Both the position numbers and the translations under genes were made by a program. Positions 33,222 to 43,012 of a stretch of DNA of 64,000 bases are shown piece by piece; within the stretch, counting starts at the first letter, position 1; every line of letters begins with the position of its first letter. The stretch lies in NCBI RefSeq assembly GCF_002930615.1, contig NZ_PSNX01000008.1, forward strand, positions 120,594 to 184,593. Direction: 5' to 3'. Origin of the DNA: Caldimonas caldifontis. GTDB taxonomy: Bacteria; Pseudomonadota; Gammaproteobacteria; Burkholderiales; Burkholderiaceae_C. The notes beneath the pieces are model-generated. The model saw only the letters and a list, made by a program, of their open reading frames with translations. It was not told the DNA's origin and made no database searches.

Positions 33222-33925
33222 CGTGCGCCCTCCTCGGCCGACAAGGCCTCCCATTGTGCAGGGGTGCCCACGTTTTCCCACGCGCCTGTGTACATCTGGA
33301 CACTGATTTGGCGCCGAAGCATCGCGGCATGCAAGAGGGGGCCCAGGGCGGCCTTTTCCCCCACCGGCAGGTGGCGGCACAGGTCGGCGCGCATCAGCGC
33401 CAGGTTGGCGTAGGTGTAGCGTGGGCCTTGTGCCGGCTCGCTCTGGCCCAGGCCGTCCGGGCCGATGCCGAAGTCGCCCTGCGGGTGGTAGGGCGGGTTG
33501 GGCACCAGCCACAGGTGGGCCAGCCGGTTGCTTTCGGCAAAAGCCCGGGCCTGAGCGGCGTCGAAGCGGAAGCCGGGCGCGAAGATGTCGCCCGAGACCA
33601 CCCAGAAGCATTCGCCCAGCCAGGGCAGGGCCTTGGCGATCCCGCCGGCGGTTTCCAGGGCGCCGCCGTGGTCGCGGCCCTCCATCGAGTAGCGGATGCG
33701 CAGCCCGAAGCGCGAGCCATCGCCCAGCGTGGCCGGGAACTGCTCCTCCAGCCAGGCGGTGTTGACGACCACCTCGCGCACGCCGTCGCGCGCCAGGGCT
33801 TCGAGGTGCCACTCGATCAGCGGTTTGCCGCGCACGCGCAGCAGGGGCTTGGGGGTGCGGTCGGTCAGCGGGCGCATGCGTTCGCCGCGGCCGGCCGCCA
33901 GGATCAGGGCTTTCAGGGTGTCCAT
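33218..33925 (-). CDS. murU: N-acetylmuramate alpha-1-phosphate uridylyltransferase
   Basis: Nucleotidyltransferase of the peptidoglycan recycling shunt that makes UDP-MurNAc, bypassing de novo MurA/B steps. 235 residues. Signature [15 protein letters not shown] with the nucleotide-binding GxGxRMRPLT, then [34 protein letters not shown] and the metal Asp in VVSGDIF. In most Burkholderiales the kinase gene amgK is immediately upstream of murU; here the upstream neighbour is the divergent tkt gene and amgK is not seen in the window. Confident family call; the sugar-1-phosphate specificity is by similarity. Confidence 0.88.
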   Translation of the reverse strand: MDTLKALILAAGRGERMRPLTDRTPKPLLRVRGKPLIEWHLEALARDGVREVVVNTAWLEEQFPATLGDGSRFGLRIRYSMEGRDHGGALETAGGIAKALPWLGECFWVVSGDIFAPGFRFDAAQARAFAESNRLAHLWLVPNPPYHPQGDFGIGPDGLGQSEPAQGPRYTYANLALMRADLCRHLPVGEKAALGPLLHAAMLRRQISVQMYTGAWENVGTPAQWEALSAEEGAR

Positions 33926-33980
33926 GCAGGGTGGAGGAGACCTCCCGGGGCGTCGATCGGGCCCATTATCGGCGCCGATT

Positions 33981-33986
33981 TACAAT
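33981..33986 (+). promoter_or_regulatory. -10-like hexamer upstream of tkt
   Basis: TACAAT, 5 of 6 to the sigma70 -10 consensus, in the divergent region between murU and tkt. The -35 region is poor. Use of it would give a 5' leader of roughly 77 bases for tkt. Confidence 0.35.
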
Positions 33987-34069
33987 TCGAGGTTCTCCCA
34001 TCCTACCCACCCATCCCCTTTCGGACGCCGTCCAGGCGCCGGAATGCAGCCGAAGCGGCAGGTTTCCTC

Positions 34070-36124
34070 ATGGACATGAGCGCCCCCTCCACCCCCGTCG
34101 ATACCTCCTTGATGGCCAATGCCATCCGTGCCCTGGCCATGGACGCCGTCCAGGCTGCCAATTCCGGCCACCCCGGCGCCCCGATGGGCATGGCCGAGAT
34201 CTCGGTCGCGCTGTGGAGTCGCCATCTGCGCCACAACCCGGCGGATCCGCACTGGGCCGATCGCGACCGCTTCGTGCTGTCCAACGGTCATGGCTCGATG
34301 CTGATCTACGCGCTGCTGCACCTCACCGGCTATGACCTGCCCATCGGTGAACTCAAGGCCTTCCGCCAGCTGCACAGCAAGACGCCGGGCCATCCCGAGG
34401 TGGGCATCACCCCGGGCGTGGAAACCACCACCGGCCCGCTGGGCCAGGGCATCACCAACGCCGTGGGCCTGGCCCTGGCCGAAAAGCTGCTGGCCACCGA
34501 GTTCAACCGCGATGGGCACACCATCGTCGATCACCGCACCTATGTCTTCCTGGGCGACGGCTGCCTGATGGAAGGCATCAGCCACGAGGCCTGCGCCCTG
34601 GCCGGCGCCTGGAAGCTCAACAAGCTGATCGCGCTGTACGACGACAACGGCATTTCCATCGACGGCCAGGTCACGCCCTGGTTCATCGACAACACCGCGC
34701 TGCGCTTTGTGGCCTATGGCTGGAACGTCATCGGCCCGGTCGATGGGCATGACGTGGCCGCTGTCGATGAAGCCATTGCCAAGGCCAAGCAGTCGGCCGA
34801 CAAGCCCTCGCTCATCATCTGCAAGACCACCATCGGCAAGGGCTCGCCCAACCGCGCCGGCACCGCCAAGGCCCACGGTGAAGCTCTGGGGGCCGAGGAG
34901 ATCAAGCTCACGCGCGAAGCCCTGGGCTGGTCGCATGAGCCCTTCGTGATCCCGTCTGAAGCCTATGCCGCCTGGGACGCCAAGGCGGCCGGCGCCGCTG
35001 CGCAGGCCGAATGGCAGCAGCGCTTTGCCGCCTACGAGGCCGCCCACCCCGCGCTGGCGGCCGAGTTCAAGCGCCGCATGGCCGGCGCCCTGCCCAAGAA
35101 CTTCGCCGAAGTGGCCGTGCAGGCCATCGTGGCCGCCCACGAGAAGGCCGAGACCGTGGCCAGCCGCAAGGCCAGCCAGCTCGCCCTGGAAGCCTTCACC
35201 GCGGCACTGCCCGAGTTGCTGGGCGGCAGCGCCGATCTCACCGGCTCCAACCTCACCAACACCAAGAGCACGCCGGCCCTGCGCTTTGGCCGTGAGGGCC
35301 AGGTGGTGACCACCGAGGACGGCAAGATCGGCCGCCACATCAACTACGGCGTGCGCGAGTTCGGCATGGCCGCCATCATGAACGGCGTGGCCCTGCACGG
35401 CGGCTACATCCCCTACGGGGGCACCTTCCTCACCTTCAGCGACTACAGCCGCAACGCCATCCGCATGGCCGCGCTGATGAAGCAGCGCGTGATCCACGTC
35501 TTCACGCACGACTCCATCGGCCTGGGCGAGGACGGCCCCACCCACCAGTCGGTCGAGCACGCCGCGTCGCTGCGCCTCATCCCCAACCTCGACGTCTGGC
35601 GTCCGGCCGACACGGCCGAAACCGTGGTGGCCTGGACCATGGCCATCGGCAACACCACGCGCCCCAGCGCCTTGCTGCTGAGCCGCCAGAACCTGCCCTA
35701 TGCACCGAAGGCCACCTTCGACGACATCACCAAGGGCGCCTACGTGCTGGCCGATCCGGCCGAGGTGGGCCTGAAGAAGAAGCCCCAGGCCGTGATCATC
35801 GCCACCGGCTCCGAGGTGCAGCTCGCCCTGCACGCCCAGGCGGCGCTCGCCAAGGACGGCATCGCGGTGCGTGTGGTGTCCATGCCCTCGACGACGGTCT
35901 TCGACCGCCAGGACATGGCCTACAAGGCCGAGGTGCTGCCCGCCGGCCTGCCGCGCATCGCTGTGGAGGCTGGCGTCACCGATTACTGGTGGAAGTACGG
36001 CTGTGCCGCGGTGGTGGGCATCGACACCTATGGCGAATCGGCCCCGGCCGGCGTGCTGTTCAAGCACTTCGGCTTCACGCCCGAGAACGTGGCCGACACG
36101 GTGCGCGCCGTGCTTGGCCGCTGA
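34070..36124 (+). CDS. tkt: transketolase
   Basis: 684-residue thiamine-diphosphate enzyme of the pentose phosphate pathway. The TPP-binding GDG motif is in [20 protein letters not shown] with the closing Asn-rich [14 protein letters not shown]; the pyrimidine domain has [19 protein letters not shown] with the catalytic Glu, and [19 protein letters not shown]. The C-terminal domain has [13 protein letters not shown]. Two starts six bases apart (34070, 34076); the first is used. It lies 42 bases before gap, a common betaproteobacterial pair, and both probably share the terminator at 37190-37214. Confidence 0.97.
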   Translation: MDMSAPSTPVDTSLMANAIRALAMDAVQAANSGHPGAPMGMAEISVALWSRHLRHNPADPHWADRDRFVLSNGHGSMLIYALLHLTGYDLPIGELKAFRQLHSKTPGHPEVGITPGVETTTGPLGQGITNAVGLALAEKLLATEFNRDGHTIVDHRTYVFLGDGCLMEGISHEACALAGAWKLNKLIALYDDNGISIDGQVTPWFIDNTALRFVAYGWNVIGPVDGHDVAAVDEAIAKAKQSADKPSLIICKTTIGKGSPNRAGTAKAHGEALGAEEIKLTREALGWSHEPFVIPSEAYAAWDAKAAGAAAQAEWQQRFAAYEAAHPALAAEFKRRMAGALPKNFAEVAVQAIVAAHEKAETVASRKASQLALEAFTAALPELLGGSADLTGSNLTNTKSTPALRFGREGQVVTTEDGKIGRHINYGVREFGMAAIMNGVALHGGYIPYGGTFLTFSDYSRNAIRMAALMKQRVIHVFTHDSIGLGEDGPTHQSVEHAASLRLIPNLDVWRPADTAETVVAWTMAIGNTTRPSALLLSRQNLPYAPKATFDDITKGAYVLADPAEVGLKKKPQAVIIATGSEVQLALHAQAALAKDGIAVRVVSMPSTTVFDRQDMAYKAEVLPAGLPRIAVEAGVTDYWWKYGCAAVVGIDTYGESAPAGVLFKHFGFTPENVADTVRAVLGR

Positions 36125-37168
<1,044 letters not shown>

Positions 37169-37189
37169 TCGTCGTCTGCCGCGGGCGCC

Positions 37190-37214
37190 GGGGCTCCTGT
37201 GGGAGCCCCTTTTT
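37190..37214 (+). terminator. Rho-independent terminator of tkt-gap
   Basis: GGGGCTCC (37190-37197), loop TGTG, GGAGCCCC (37202-37209), then TTTTT (37210-37214): a complete intrinsic terminator 22 bases past the gap stop codon. The convergent SPOR gene begins its stop just beyond. Confidence 0.93.
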
Positions 37215-37223
37215 CATGGAGGC

Positions 37224-37964
37224 TCAGGTGCGCGCGGCTGCGTCCGCGCACGGGGCTGCCCGCCGCCCCTGCAGCCGCGGCGCCAGGGTCTCCAGGCGGC
37301 TTTGCAGTTCGGCGCTGGCCGCGGGGATGCGCACCTGCACGCGCACGGAGGACGGCGTGATGGTGATCACCCGCGCGGCCCGCACGCCACGGTTGGCCAG
37401 ATCCAGGGCCCGGCTCTCGGCACTCTCGCGCGAGGTGAAGCGGCCGAGCGAGAGGCCGGGTTCGAGATCGGGCGAGCTGCGGATTTCCTCGCTGCGGATG
37501 CCCGCGCTGCGCAGTTCTTCCTGGCGGCGCAGCAGGGCGTCGCGGTTGGGGTACTTCCCCAGGTAGATCAGGAAGACGCCGCCCCGCTCCTCACGCCGCG
37601 CGGTCCAGTCGGTGCCCTTCAGCGCGTCGGTGAACACGGCTTGCACCCCCGTGTATTCGGCCTCGGTGTAGGGGCCGATCTCCACACAGGCGGCAGCGGC
37701 CGACCCGGCGACCACGGCGCTGGCGGGCGTGGCGCTCGGGTTCACAGCCGGTGTGGGGGGTGACGGCTGCGCCGGGGGCTGAGGGGATGGAGTCGCGGGC
37801 GGGTCTCCATTGAACTGCAGGACTTCCGGGCGCACCTGGCGCTCCAGCCGCTCGGGCTCGCGTTGGGTCGGCGAGGCCGGCACCAGCCCGCTCAGGTGGC
37901 CTGTGGTCCAGGCGTAGTAGCCCAGGTTGGCCAGCAGCAGCACGAGCACGACGAGCCTCAGCAT
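37224..37964 (-). CDS. SPOR domain-containing membrane protein
   Basis: 246 residues: N-terminal membrane helix LVVLVLLLANLGYYAWTTGH, a Pro/Ala-rich linker (about 45-85) and a C-terminal SPOR-like region (about 90-215) with VFLIYLGKYPNRDALLRRQEELRSAG and LGRFTSRESAESRALDLANRG, the two repeated beta-alpha units of the fold. SPOR domains bind denuded septal peptidoglycan. It follows birA with a 7-base overlap, an arrangement seen across Burkholderiales, although the functional link is unclear. Confidence 0.82.
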   Translation of the reverse strand: MLRLVVLVLLLANLGYYAWTTGHLSGLVPASPTQREPERLERQVRPEVLQFNGDPPATPSPQPPAQPSPPTPAVNPSATPASAVVAGSAAAACVEIGPYTEAEYTGVQAVFTDALKGTDWTARREERGGVFLIYLGKYPNRDALLRRQEELRSAGIRSEEIRSSPDLEPGLSLGRFTSRESAESRALDLANRGVRAARVITITPSSVRVQVRIPAASAELQSRLETLAPRLQGRRAAPCADAAART

Positions 37965-38743
37965 GGGCGCACGCTCACTTCGCCGCTGTCCAGGCGATGC
38001 TGGCCGCGCGAATCGCGCAGCAGCAGGGCGCCGTCCTCATCGACGCCCTGGGCACGGGCCTCGGGCAGGTCGGGCCGGGTGGTGACGACGGCCCGGTTGC
38101 GCAACAGGTCGCGCGCCTCGAAGCGCCGCGCGAAGGCCGCAAAGCCGCGCAGCTCGAAGAGCTTGAGGGCGCCCACCAGGGCGGTGGCGGCCAGGGTCAG
38201 TGTCGCAGGGGCGGTGGCTGCGTCGTCGAGCTGGCGCAGCCAGGCCACCGGGTTGCGCGGGTCGGGCAGGGCGGGGGGCGCCTCGATGTTCAGCCCCACG
38301 CCCACCACCACGTGACGGCTGGGGCCCGCATGGCCCTGGGTCTCGATCAGGATGCCGCCCAGCTTGCCGGCCGGCGCGCCATGGGCATCGACCGTCCAGA
38401 GGTCGTTGGGCCACTTGATGCGAAGCTGCGGGTGCAGCGCCTCGGCCAGGGCCACGCCCACGGCCAGCGACAGCCCGCCCCAGCGCTGCGGCGCCATCGG
38501 CAGGCCCAGCGAGAAGGTGAGCGAGGCGCCGGGCGCCGACTGCCAGGGGCGTCCCTGGCGGCCCCGGCCGGCGTTCTGCCGCTCGGCCACCAGCAGGCAG
38601 GGAGTGGCGTCGCCCTGACGGGCCCGCTCCAGCAGCCGGGTGTTGGTGGAATCGACCTCGGCCAGCACCTCCACGCTCAAGCCCGGCAACTGGGGCTCGA
38701 GCCGTTCCCAGAGGTCTTCGGCGGGCCAGGCGAGGGGGGTCAT
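37958..38743 (-). CDS. birA: biotin--[acetyl-CoA-carboxylase] ligase
   Basis: 261 residues, monofunctional (no N-terminal DNA-binding domain). Catalytic motif AERQNAGRGRQGRPWQSAPG (biotinyl-AMP binding loop GRGRxGRxW), then IKWPNDLW, KLGGILIE and VVVGVGLNI; a C-terminal SH3-like domain (AQGVDEDGALLLRDSRG). It biotinylates the AccB carrier protein in the cytoplasm. ATG 38743 overlaps the SET-domain gene stop by 4 bases, so SET protein, birA and the SPOR gene form one minus-strand operon. Confidence 0.95.
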   Translation of the reverse strand: MTPLAWPAEDLWERLEPQLPGLSVEVLAEVDSTNTRLLERARQGDATPCLLVAERQNAGRGRQGRPWQSAPGASLTFSLGLPMAPQRWGGLSLAVGVALAEALHPQLRIKWPNDLWTVDAHGAPAGKLGGILIETQGHAGPSRHVVVGVGLNIEAPPALPDPRNPVAWLRQLDDAATAPATLTLAATALVGALKLFELRGFAAFARRFEARDLLRNRAVVTTRPDLPEARAQGVDEDGALLLRDSRGQHRLDSGEVSVRPC

Positions 38744-39249
38744 CGTTTCGGGGCGAGCATCGTGCGGCGGCAGTTCGGCGCACCGCAGCGGCACTCGTAC
38801 TCCTTCTTGAGCTTCGGGGTGTAGCGCTCGTCGATGATGAGGCCGTAGTCGTAGAAGAGCTCTTCGCCCGGTGCGATGTCGCGCAGCGCTTTGATGAAGA
38901 CCCGGCCGTCCACCTCGTCGGCCTCGCAGTTGGGATTGCAGGCGTGATTGATCCAGCGCGCCGCATTGCCGCCGTACTTCGCATCGATCACATGGCCGTC
39001 GTCGATGTGGAAGTAGAAGGTGTGGTGAGGGTCGGTGGGGTCGTGCGGGTGCCGGCGCAGGGCCTCGGCCCAGGTGATGACCTCGCCCTTGTACTCGATC
39101 ACGCGCTCGCCGGCCCGGATGGGGGCCAGTGCGAACACGCCCTTGCCATGCACGCCGGAACGGCGCACCTGGATGCGCCGGCCGCCGGCCGACTCGGCAG
39201 CAGGGCCCCTGGCGGCGCCGGGGGAACGGGAGGCACGTGCTTGCGTCAT
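38740..39249 (-). CDS. SET-domain protein lysine methyltransferase with post-SET motif
   Basis: 169 residues from ATG 39249. The SET domain is complete in order: VRRSGVHGKGVFALAPIRAG, RVIEYKGEVITW, AARWINHACNPNCEA (the NHxCxPN pseudoknot motif binding S-adenosylmethionine) and GEELFYDYG (catalytic Tyr). A Cys cluster CRCGAPNC follows, i.e. a post-SET zinc motif as in eukaryotic histone methyltransferases; with the Cys of the NHACNPNC segment it can hold one zinc. Bacterial members are widespread in Burkholderiales but substrates are mostly unknown. Its neighbour topB encodes a lysine-rich C-terminal tail. An earlier in-frame ATG (39267) is possible. Confidence 0.9.
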   Translation of the reverse strand: MTQARASRSPGAARGPAAESAGGRRIQVRRSGVHGKGVFALAPIRAGERVIEYKGEVITWAEALRRHPHDPTDPHHTFYFHIDDGHVIDAKYGGNAARWINHACNPNCEADEVDGRVFIKALRDIAPGEELFYDYGLIIDERYTPKLKKEYECRCGAPNCRRTMLAPKR

Positions 39250-39276
39250 GGTCGAGTTTGGGTACATTGAAATTGA

Positions 39277-39307
39277 GCGCGCGCGTGTGCGTGCGCGCAC
39301 GCGCGTG
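39277..39307. repeat. 31-base alternating purine-pyrimidine tract (Z-DNA-prone)
   Basis: Uninterrupted alternation of G with C or T and of C with G or A over 31 bases in the divergent region between the SET gene and topB. Such GC/GT alternation is the most favourable sequence for left-handed DNA under negative supercoiling, and lies in front of a topoisomerase gene. It also contains GCGTGCGCGCACGC, a self-complementary stretch that could form a cruciform. Confidence 0.75.
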
Positions 39308-39395
39308 AGAGAGCGGCATTGTAGGGGCCGCCGCGAGCGTGCCCATGACACCCGGTGAAGCCGAGCTTCACCCCGACCCTGGATCCACCGAGCCC

Positions 39396-42002
39396 ATGAG
39401 CAAAGCCCTGGTCATCGCCGAGAAGCCGTCCGTCGCGCAGGACATCGTGCGCGCCCTGACGCCGTCGAGCGGCAAATTCGAAAAGCATGATGAGTATTTC
39501 GAGAACGAGCACTACGTCGTCAGTTCCGCCGTGGGTCACCTCGTCGAGATCAAGGCGCCCGAGGAATACGACGTCAAGCGTGGCAAGTGGAGCTTTGCCA
39601 ACCTCCCGGTGATCCCACCGCATTTCGAGCTTCACCCCATCGACAAGAGCAAGGGCCGCCTCAATGCCCTCGTCAAGCTCATCCGCCGCAAGGACGTGAC
39701 GGAACTCATCAACGCCTGTGACGCGGGGCGCGAGGGGGAGCTGATCTTCCGTCTCATCGTGCAGTACGCCGGCACGGCCAAGGCAGCGGTCAACAAGCCG
39801 GTGAAGCGTCTGTGGTTGCAGAGCATGACGCCCCAGGCCATCCGCGAGGGTTTCGAACGCCTGCGCGGCGATGATGAGATGCGCGGTCTTTCGGAGGCCG
39901 CGCGCAGCCGCAGCGAGGCCGACTGGCTGGTGGGTATCAACGGCACGCGGGCCATGACGGCCTTCAACTCGCGTGACGGCGGCTTCTTTCTCACCACCGT
40001 GGGTCGGGTGCAGACGCCCACGCTGTCCATCGTGGTCGAGCGTGAGGAAAAGATCCGCAAGTTCGTGCCGCGAGACTACTGGGAGGTGCGCGCCACCTTT
40101 GGCGCACAGGCGGGCGAGTACGAGGGCAAGTGGTTCGACCCGGCCTGGAAGAAGAACGAGGCCGACCCCGAACTGCGGGCTGACCGCCTGTGGACGGCTG
40201 CCGAAGCCGACGCCATCGCCGAGGCCGTGCGTGGACAGGCCGGCACTGTCACCGAAGAAGCCAAGCCCAGCACCCAGAGCAGCCCGCTGCTGTATGACCT
40301 GACGACCTTGCAGCGCGAAGCCAACTCGCGCTTTGGCTTCTCGGCCAAGACGACGCTCGCCCTGGCCCAGGCGTTGTACGAGAAGCACAAGGTGCTGACC
40401 TACCCCCGGACCGACTCGCGTGCCCTGCCCGAGGACTACCTCGGCGTGGTCAAGAAAACCATGGAGATGATCGCCAGCGAGGACCTGCCGGGCCCGCTGC
40501 GCGAGCTGGCGCCACATGCGGCCCAGGCGTTGAAAGAGGGCTACCTTCCCACCAAAGAACGGCCCAACAAGCGCGTCTTCGACAACGCCAAGGTGTCGGA
40601 TCACTTCGCCATCATCCCCACGCTGCAGGCCCCCAAGAGCCTCACCGAGGCCGAGGCGAAGCTGTATGACATGGTGGTCAAGCGGTTCCTGGCCGTGTTC
40701 TACCCTGCGGCGGAGTACCTGGTCACCACGCGCATCACCACCGTGAAGGCAAAGGGCAAGGCCCACAGCTTCCAGACCAACGGCAAGGTGCTGGTCAAGC
40801 CGGGCTGGCTGGCGGTGTACGGCAAGGAGGCCCAGGAGGACGACGCCAACCTCGTGGCGGTGACACCGGGCGAGACCGTGCGCACCGAGGACGTGGCGAT
40901 CAACGCCACCAAGACCCGCCCGCCGGCGCGCTACACCGAAGCCACGCTGCTGTCGGCCATGGAGGGCGCCGGCAAGCTCGTGGACGATGAGGAACTCAAG
41001 GCCGCGATGCAGGAGAAGGGCCTGGGCACGCCGGCCACGCGGGCGGCCATCATCGAAGGCCTCATCCTGGAAAAATACATCGTGCGCGAGGGGCGTGAGC
41101 TCATTCCCACCGCCAAGGCCTTCCAGCTCATGACCTTGCTGCGTGGCCTGGACGTGGAGGACCTCACCAAGCCTGAACTCACCGGCAACTGGGAGTTCCA
41201 GCTCGCACAGATGGAAAAGGGCAAGCTCTCGCGCGACGCCTTCATGGCCGAGATCGCCGCGATGACGCAGCGCATCGTGCAAAAGGCCAAGGAGTACGAC
41301 CGCGACACCATTCCCGGCGACTACGCCACGCTCAAGACCCCGTGCCCCAACTGCGGCGGTGTGGTGAAGGAGAACTACCGCCGCTTCACCTGCACCGGCA
41401 AGACCGGGGAGGAGGAAGGCTGTGGCTTCTCGATCAGCAAGATCCCCGGTGGCCGCAGCTTCGAGCTCCATGAGGTCGAGGACTTCATCGCCCACAAGAG
41501 GATTGGCCCCCTGGAAGGCTTCCGCTCCAAGGCGGGCTGGCCTTTCACGGCCGAGCTCAAGCTCACCTTCGACGACGAGATCAACAACTACAAGCTCGAG
41601 TTCGACTTCGGCGACGACGCCAAGAAGGCCGAGGACGGCGAGCCGGTGGACTTCAGCGGCCAGGAATCGCTGGGTGTCTGCCCGAAGTGCAAGGGCCATG
41701 TCTACGAGCACGGCACCAGCTATGTCTGTGAACACGCCGTGGGCTCGCACATCACCTGTGACTTCAAGAGCGGCAAGATCATCCTGCAGCAGCCCGTGGC
41801 ACGCGAGCAGATGAGCAAGCTGCTGGCCACCGGCAAGACCGACCTGCTGGAGAACTTCGTCTCCAACAAGACGCGCCGCAAGTTCAAGGCCTTCCTGGTC
41901 TGGGACAAGAAGGAAGGCAAGGTCGGCTTCGAATTCGAACCGCGTGCACCCAAGGCCGCCGCCAAGAAGGCCCCGGCGAAGAAGGCGGCCGCCAAGGAAT
42001 GA
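39396..42002 (+). CDS. topB: DNA topoisomerase III
   Basis: Type IA topoisomerase, 868 residues from ATG 39396. TOPRIM domain at the N-terminus (ALVIAEKPSVAQDI and INACDAGREGELIF with DxxxxE metal site); active-site tyrosine about 336 in LTYPRTDSRAL; topoisomerase zinc/ribbon segments in the C-terminal third (CPNCGG...CTGKTGEEEGC, CPKCKGHVYEHGTSYVC). The last 20 residues are a Lys/Ala tail (KAAAKKAPAKKAAAKE), likely to add non-specific DNA affinity. A GTG at 39339 would add 19 residues of atypical sequence and is rejected. The stop overlaps the next gene by 4 bases. TopB resolves precatenanes and recombination intermediates. Confidence 0.95.
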   Translation: MSKALVIAEKPSVAQDIVRALTPSSGKFEKHDEYFENEHYVVSSAVGHLVEIKAPEEYDVKRGKWSFANLPVIPPHFELHPIDKSKGRLNALVKLIRRKDVTELINACDAGREGELIFRLIVQYAGTAKAAVNKPVKRLWLQSMTPQAIREGFERLRGDDEMRGLSEAARSRSEADWLVGINGTRAMTAFNSRDGGFFLTTVGRVQTPTLSIVVEREEKIRKFVPRDYWEVRATFGAQAGEYEGKWFDPAWKKNEADPELRADRLWTAAEADAIAEAVRGQAGTVTEEAKPSTQSSPLLYDLTTLQREANSRFGFSAKTTLALAQALYEKHKVLTYPRTDSRALPEDYLGVVKKTMEMIASEDLPGPLRELAPHAAQALKEGYLPTKERPNKRVFDNAKVSDHFAIIPTLQAPKSLTEAEAKLYDMVVKRFLAVFYPAAEYLVTTRITTVKAKGKAHSFQTNGKVLVKPGWLAVYGKEAQEDDANLVAVTPGETVRTEDVAINATKTRPPARYTEATLLSAMEGAGKLVDDEELKAAMQEKGLGTPATRAAIIEGLILEKYIVREGRELIPTAKAFQLMTLLRGLDVEDLTKPELTGNWEFQLAQMEKGKLSRDAFMAEIAAMTQRIVQKAKEYDRDTIPGDYATLKTPCPNCGGVVKENYRRFTCTGKTGEEEGCGFSISKIPGGRSFELHEVEDFIAHKRIGPLEGFRSKAGWPFTAELKLTFDDEINNYKLEFDFGDDAKKAEDGEPVDFSGQESLGVCPKCKGHVYEHGTSYVCEHAVGSHITCDFKSGKIILQQPVAREQMSKLLATGKTDLLENFVSNKTRRKFKAFLVWDKKEGKVGFEFEPRAPKAAAKKAPAKKAAAKE

Positions 42003-42973
42003 CCCCCGCCGTCTTCCTCAAGCTCCTCGCCATCTTTGCCGTCGTCACGATCGGCTGGCTGGCCGGGCGGGCGAAGTTTTTCGGGGGCGGCGAGACGGCG
42101 CGGGCGCTCTCGAACGCCGCCTTCTACCTGTTCGCGCCAGCGCTGCTGTTCCGTACCACCGCGCGCATCGACTTCGCCACCCTGCCCTGGGCGGTGATCG
42201 TGGCCTATTTCGTCCCGGTGGTGGGCTTGCTGCTGGGCATCTATGTGTGGCGGCGCCGGCAGGGGCGTCTGGCCGAGGGCTCGCCGGCCGAACCCAGCGT
42301 GCGGGCCATCACCGCCACCTTCAGCAACACGGTGCAGCTGGGCATCCCGATCGCGCTGGCACTGTTCGGCGAAGCGGGCCTGTCCATCCACCTGGCCATC
42401 GTCAGCCTGCACGCGCTGATCCTGCTGAGCCTGCTCACGGTGCTGGTGGAGCTCGATCTGGCGCGAGCCGCCTCGCGCACCGAGGCTGGCCGGCCCCGCC
42501 TGGCCGCCACGCTGAAGCTCACGGTGCGCAACACCCTGATCCACCCGGTGGTGCTGCCGGTGCTGGTCGGCATGGGCTGGAACGTGGCCGGCCTGCCGAT
42601 CCCGTCTGCGGCCGACGAGATCCTGTCCATGCTGGGCCAGGCCGTGGTGCCGGTGTGCCTGGTGGCCATCGGCATGTCGCTGGCCCATTACGGCCTGGCG
42701 GGCTCGCTGCGTGGGGCCGGCTGGCTCACGGCGGCCAAGCTCGTGGCCCAGCCGGCCCTGGTCCTGGCCGTGGGGCACTTCGTGTTCGGGCTGTCCGGCC
42801 TGCCACTCACGGTGATCGTGATGTGCGCGGCGCTGCCCTCGGGCACCAATGCGCTGATGTTCTCGCAGCGGTATCGCAGCCAGGAGGCCGAGACCACGGC
42901 CACGCTGGTGCTGTCCACGCTGGTCTTCGTCCTCACGGCGCCGCTGTGGCTGGCCCTGGTGTCACGGCTCTGA
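41999..42973 (+). CDS. AEC family transporter (auxin efflux carrier-like)
   Basis: 324 residues with about ten hydrophobic segments in two halves, starting FLKLLAIFAVVTIGWLAGRA, and later ITATFSNTVQLGIPIALALFG (the conserved TFxNxxxxGxP motif), ending MCAALPSGTNALMFSQRY and LVLSTLVFVLTAPLWLALVS. AEC members in bacteria export or import small carboxylates such as malonate or malate. It overlaps topB by 4 bases and is followed by proA after a promoter-like gap. Substrate unknown. Confidence 0.88.
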   Translation: MTPAVFLKLLAIFAVVTIGWLAGRAKFFGGGETARALSNAAFYLFAPALLFRTTARIDFATLPWAVIVAYFVPVVGLLLGIYVWRRRQGRLAEGSPAEPSVRAITATFSNTVQLGIPIALALFGEAGLSIHLAIVSLHALILLSLLTVLVELDLARAASRTEAGRPRLAATLKLTVRNTLIHPVVLPVLVGMGWNVAGLPIPSAADEILSMLGQAVVPVCLVAIGMSLAHYGLAGSLRGAGWLTAAKLVAQPALVLAVGHFVFGLSGLPLTVIVMCAALPSGTNALMFSQRYRSQEAETTATLVLSTLVFVLTAPLWLALVSRL

Positions 42974-42996
42974 CCGGAGCGGATGACGCCCGGATT

Positions 42997-43005
42997 TGAG
43001 ACAAT
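42997..43005 (+). promoter_or_regulatory. extended -10 element for proA, leaderless start
   Basis: TGAGACAAT: a TGn extension followed by GACAAT (43000-43005). The proA ATG at 43013 is 7 bases after the hexamer, at or within one to two bases of the expected transcription start. No Shine-Dalgarno sequence precedes the ATG. Confidence 0.5.
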
Positions 43006-43012
43006 CCGCGGC

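Noticed and set aside
39246..41750. 834-codon open frame antisense to topB
   Set aside because: topB is complete with all motifs; antisense translation has no family character.
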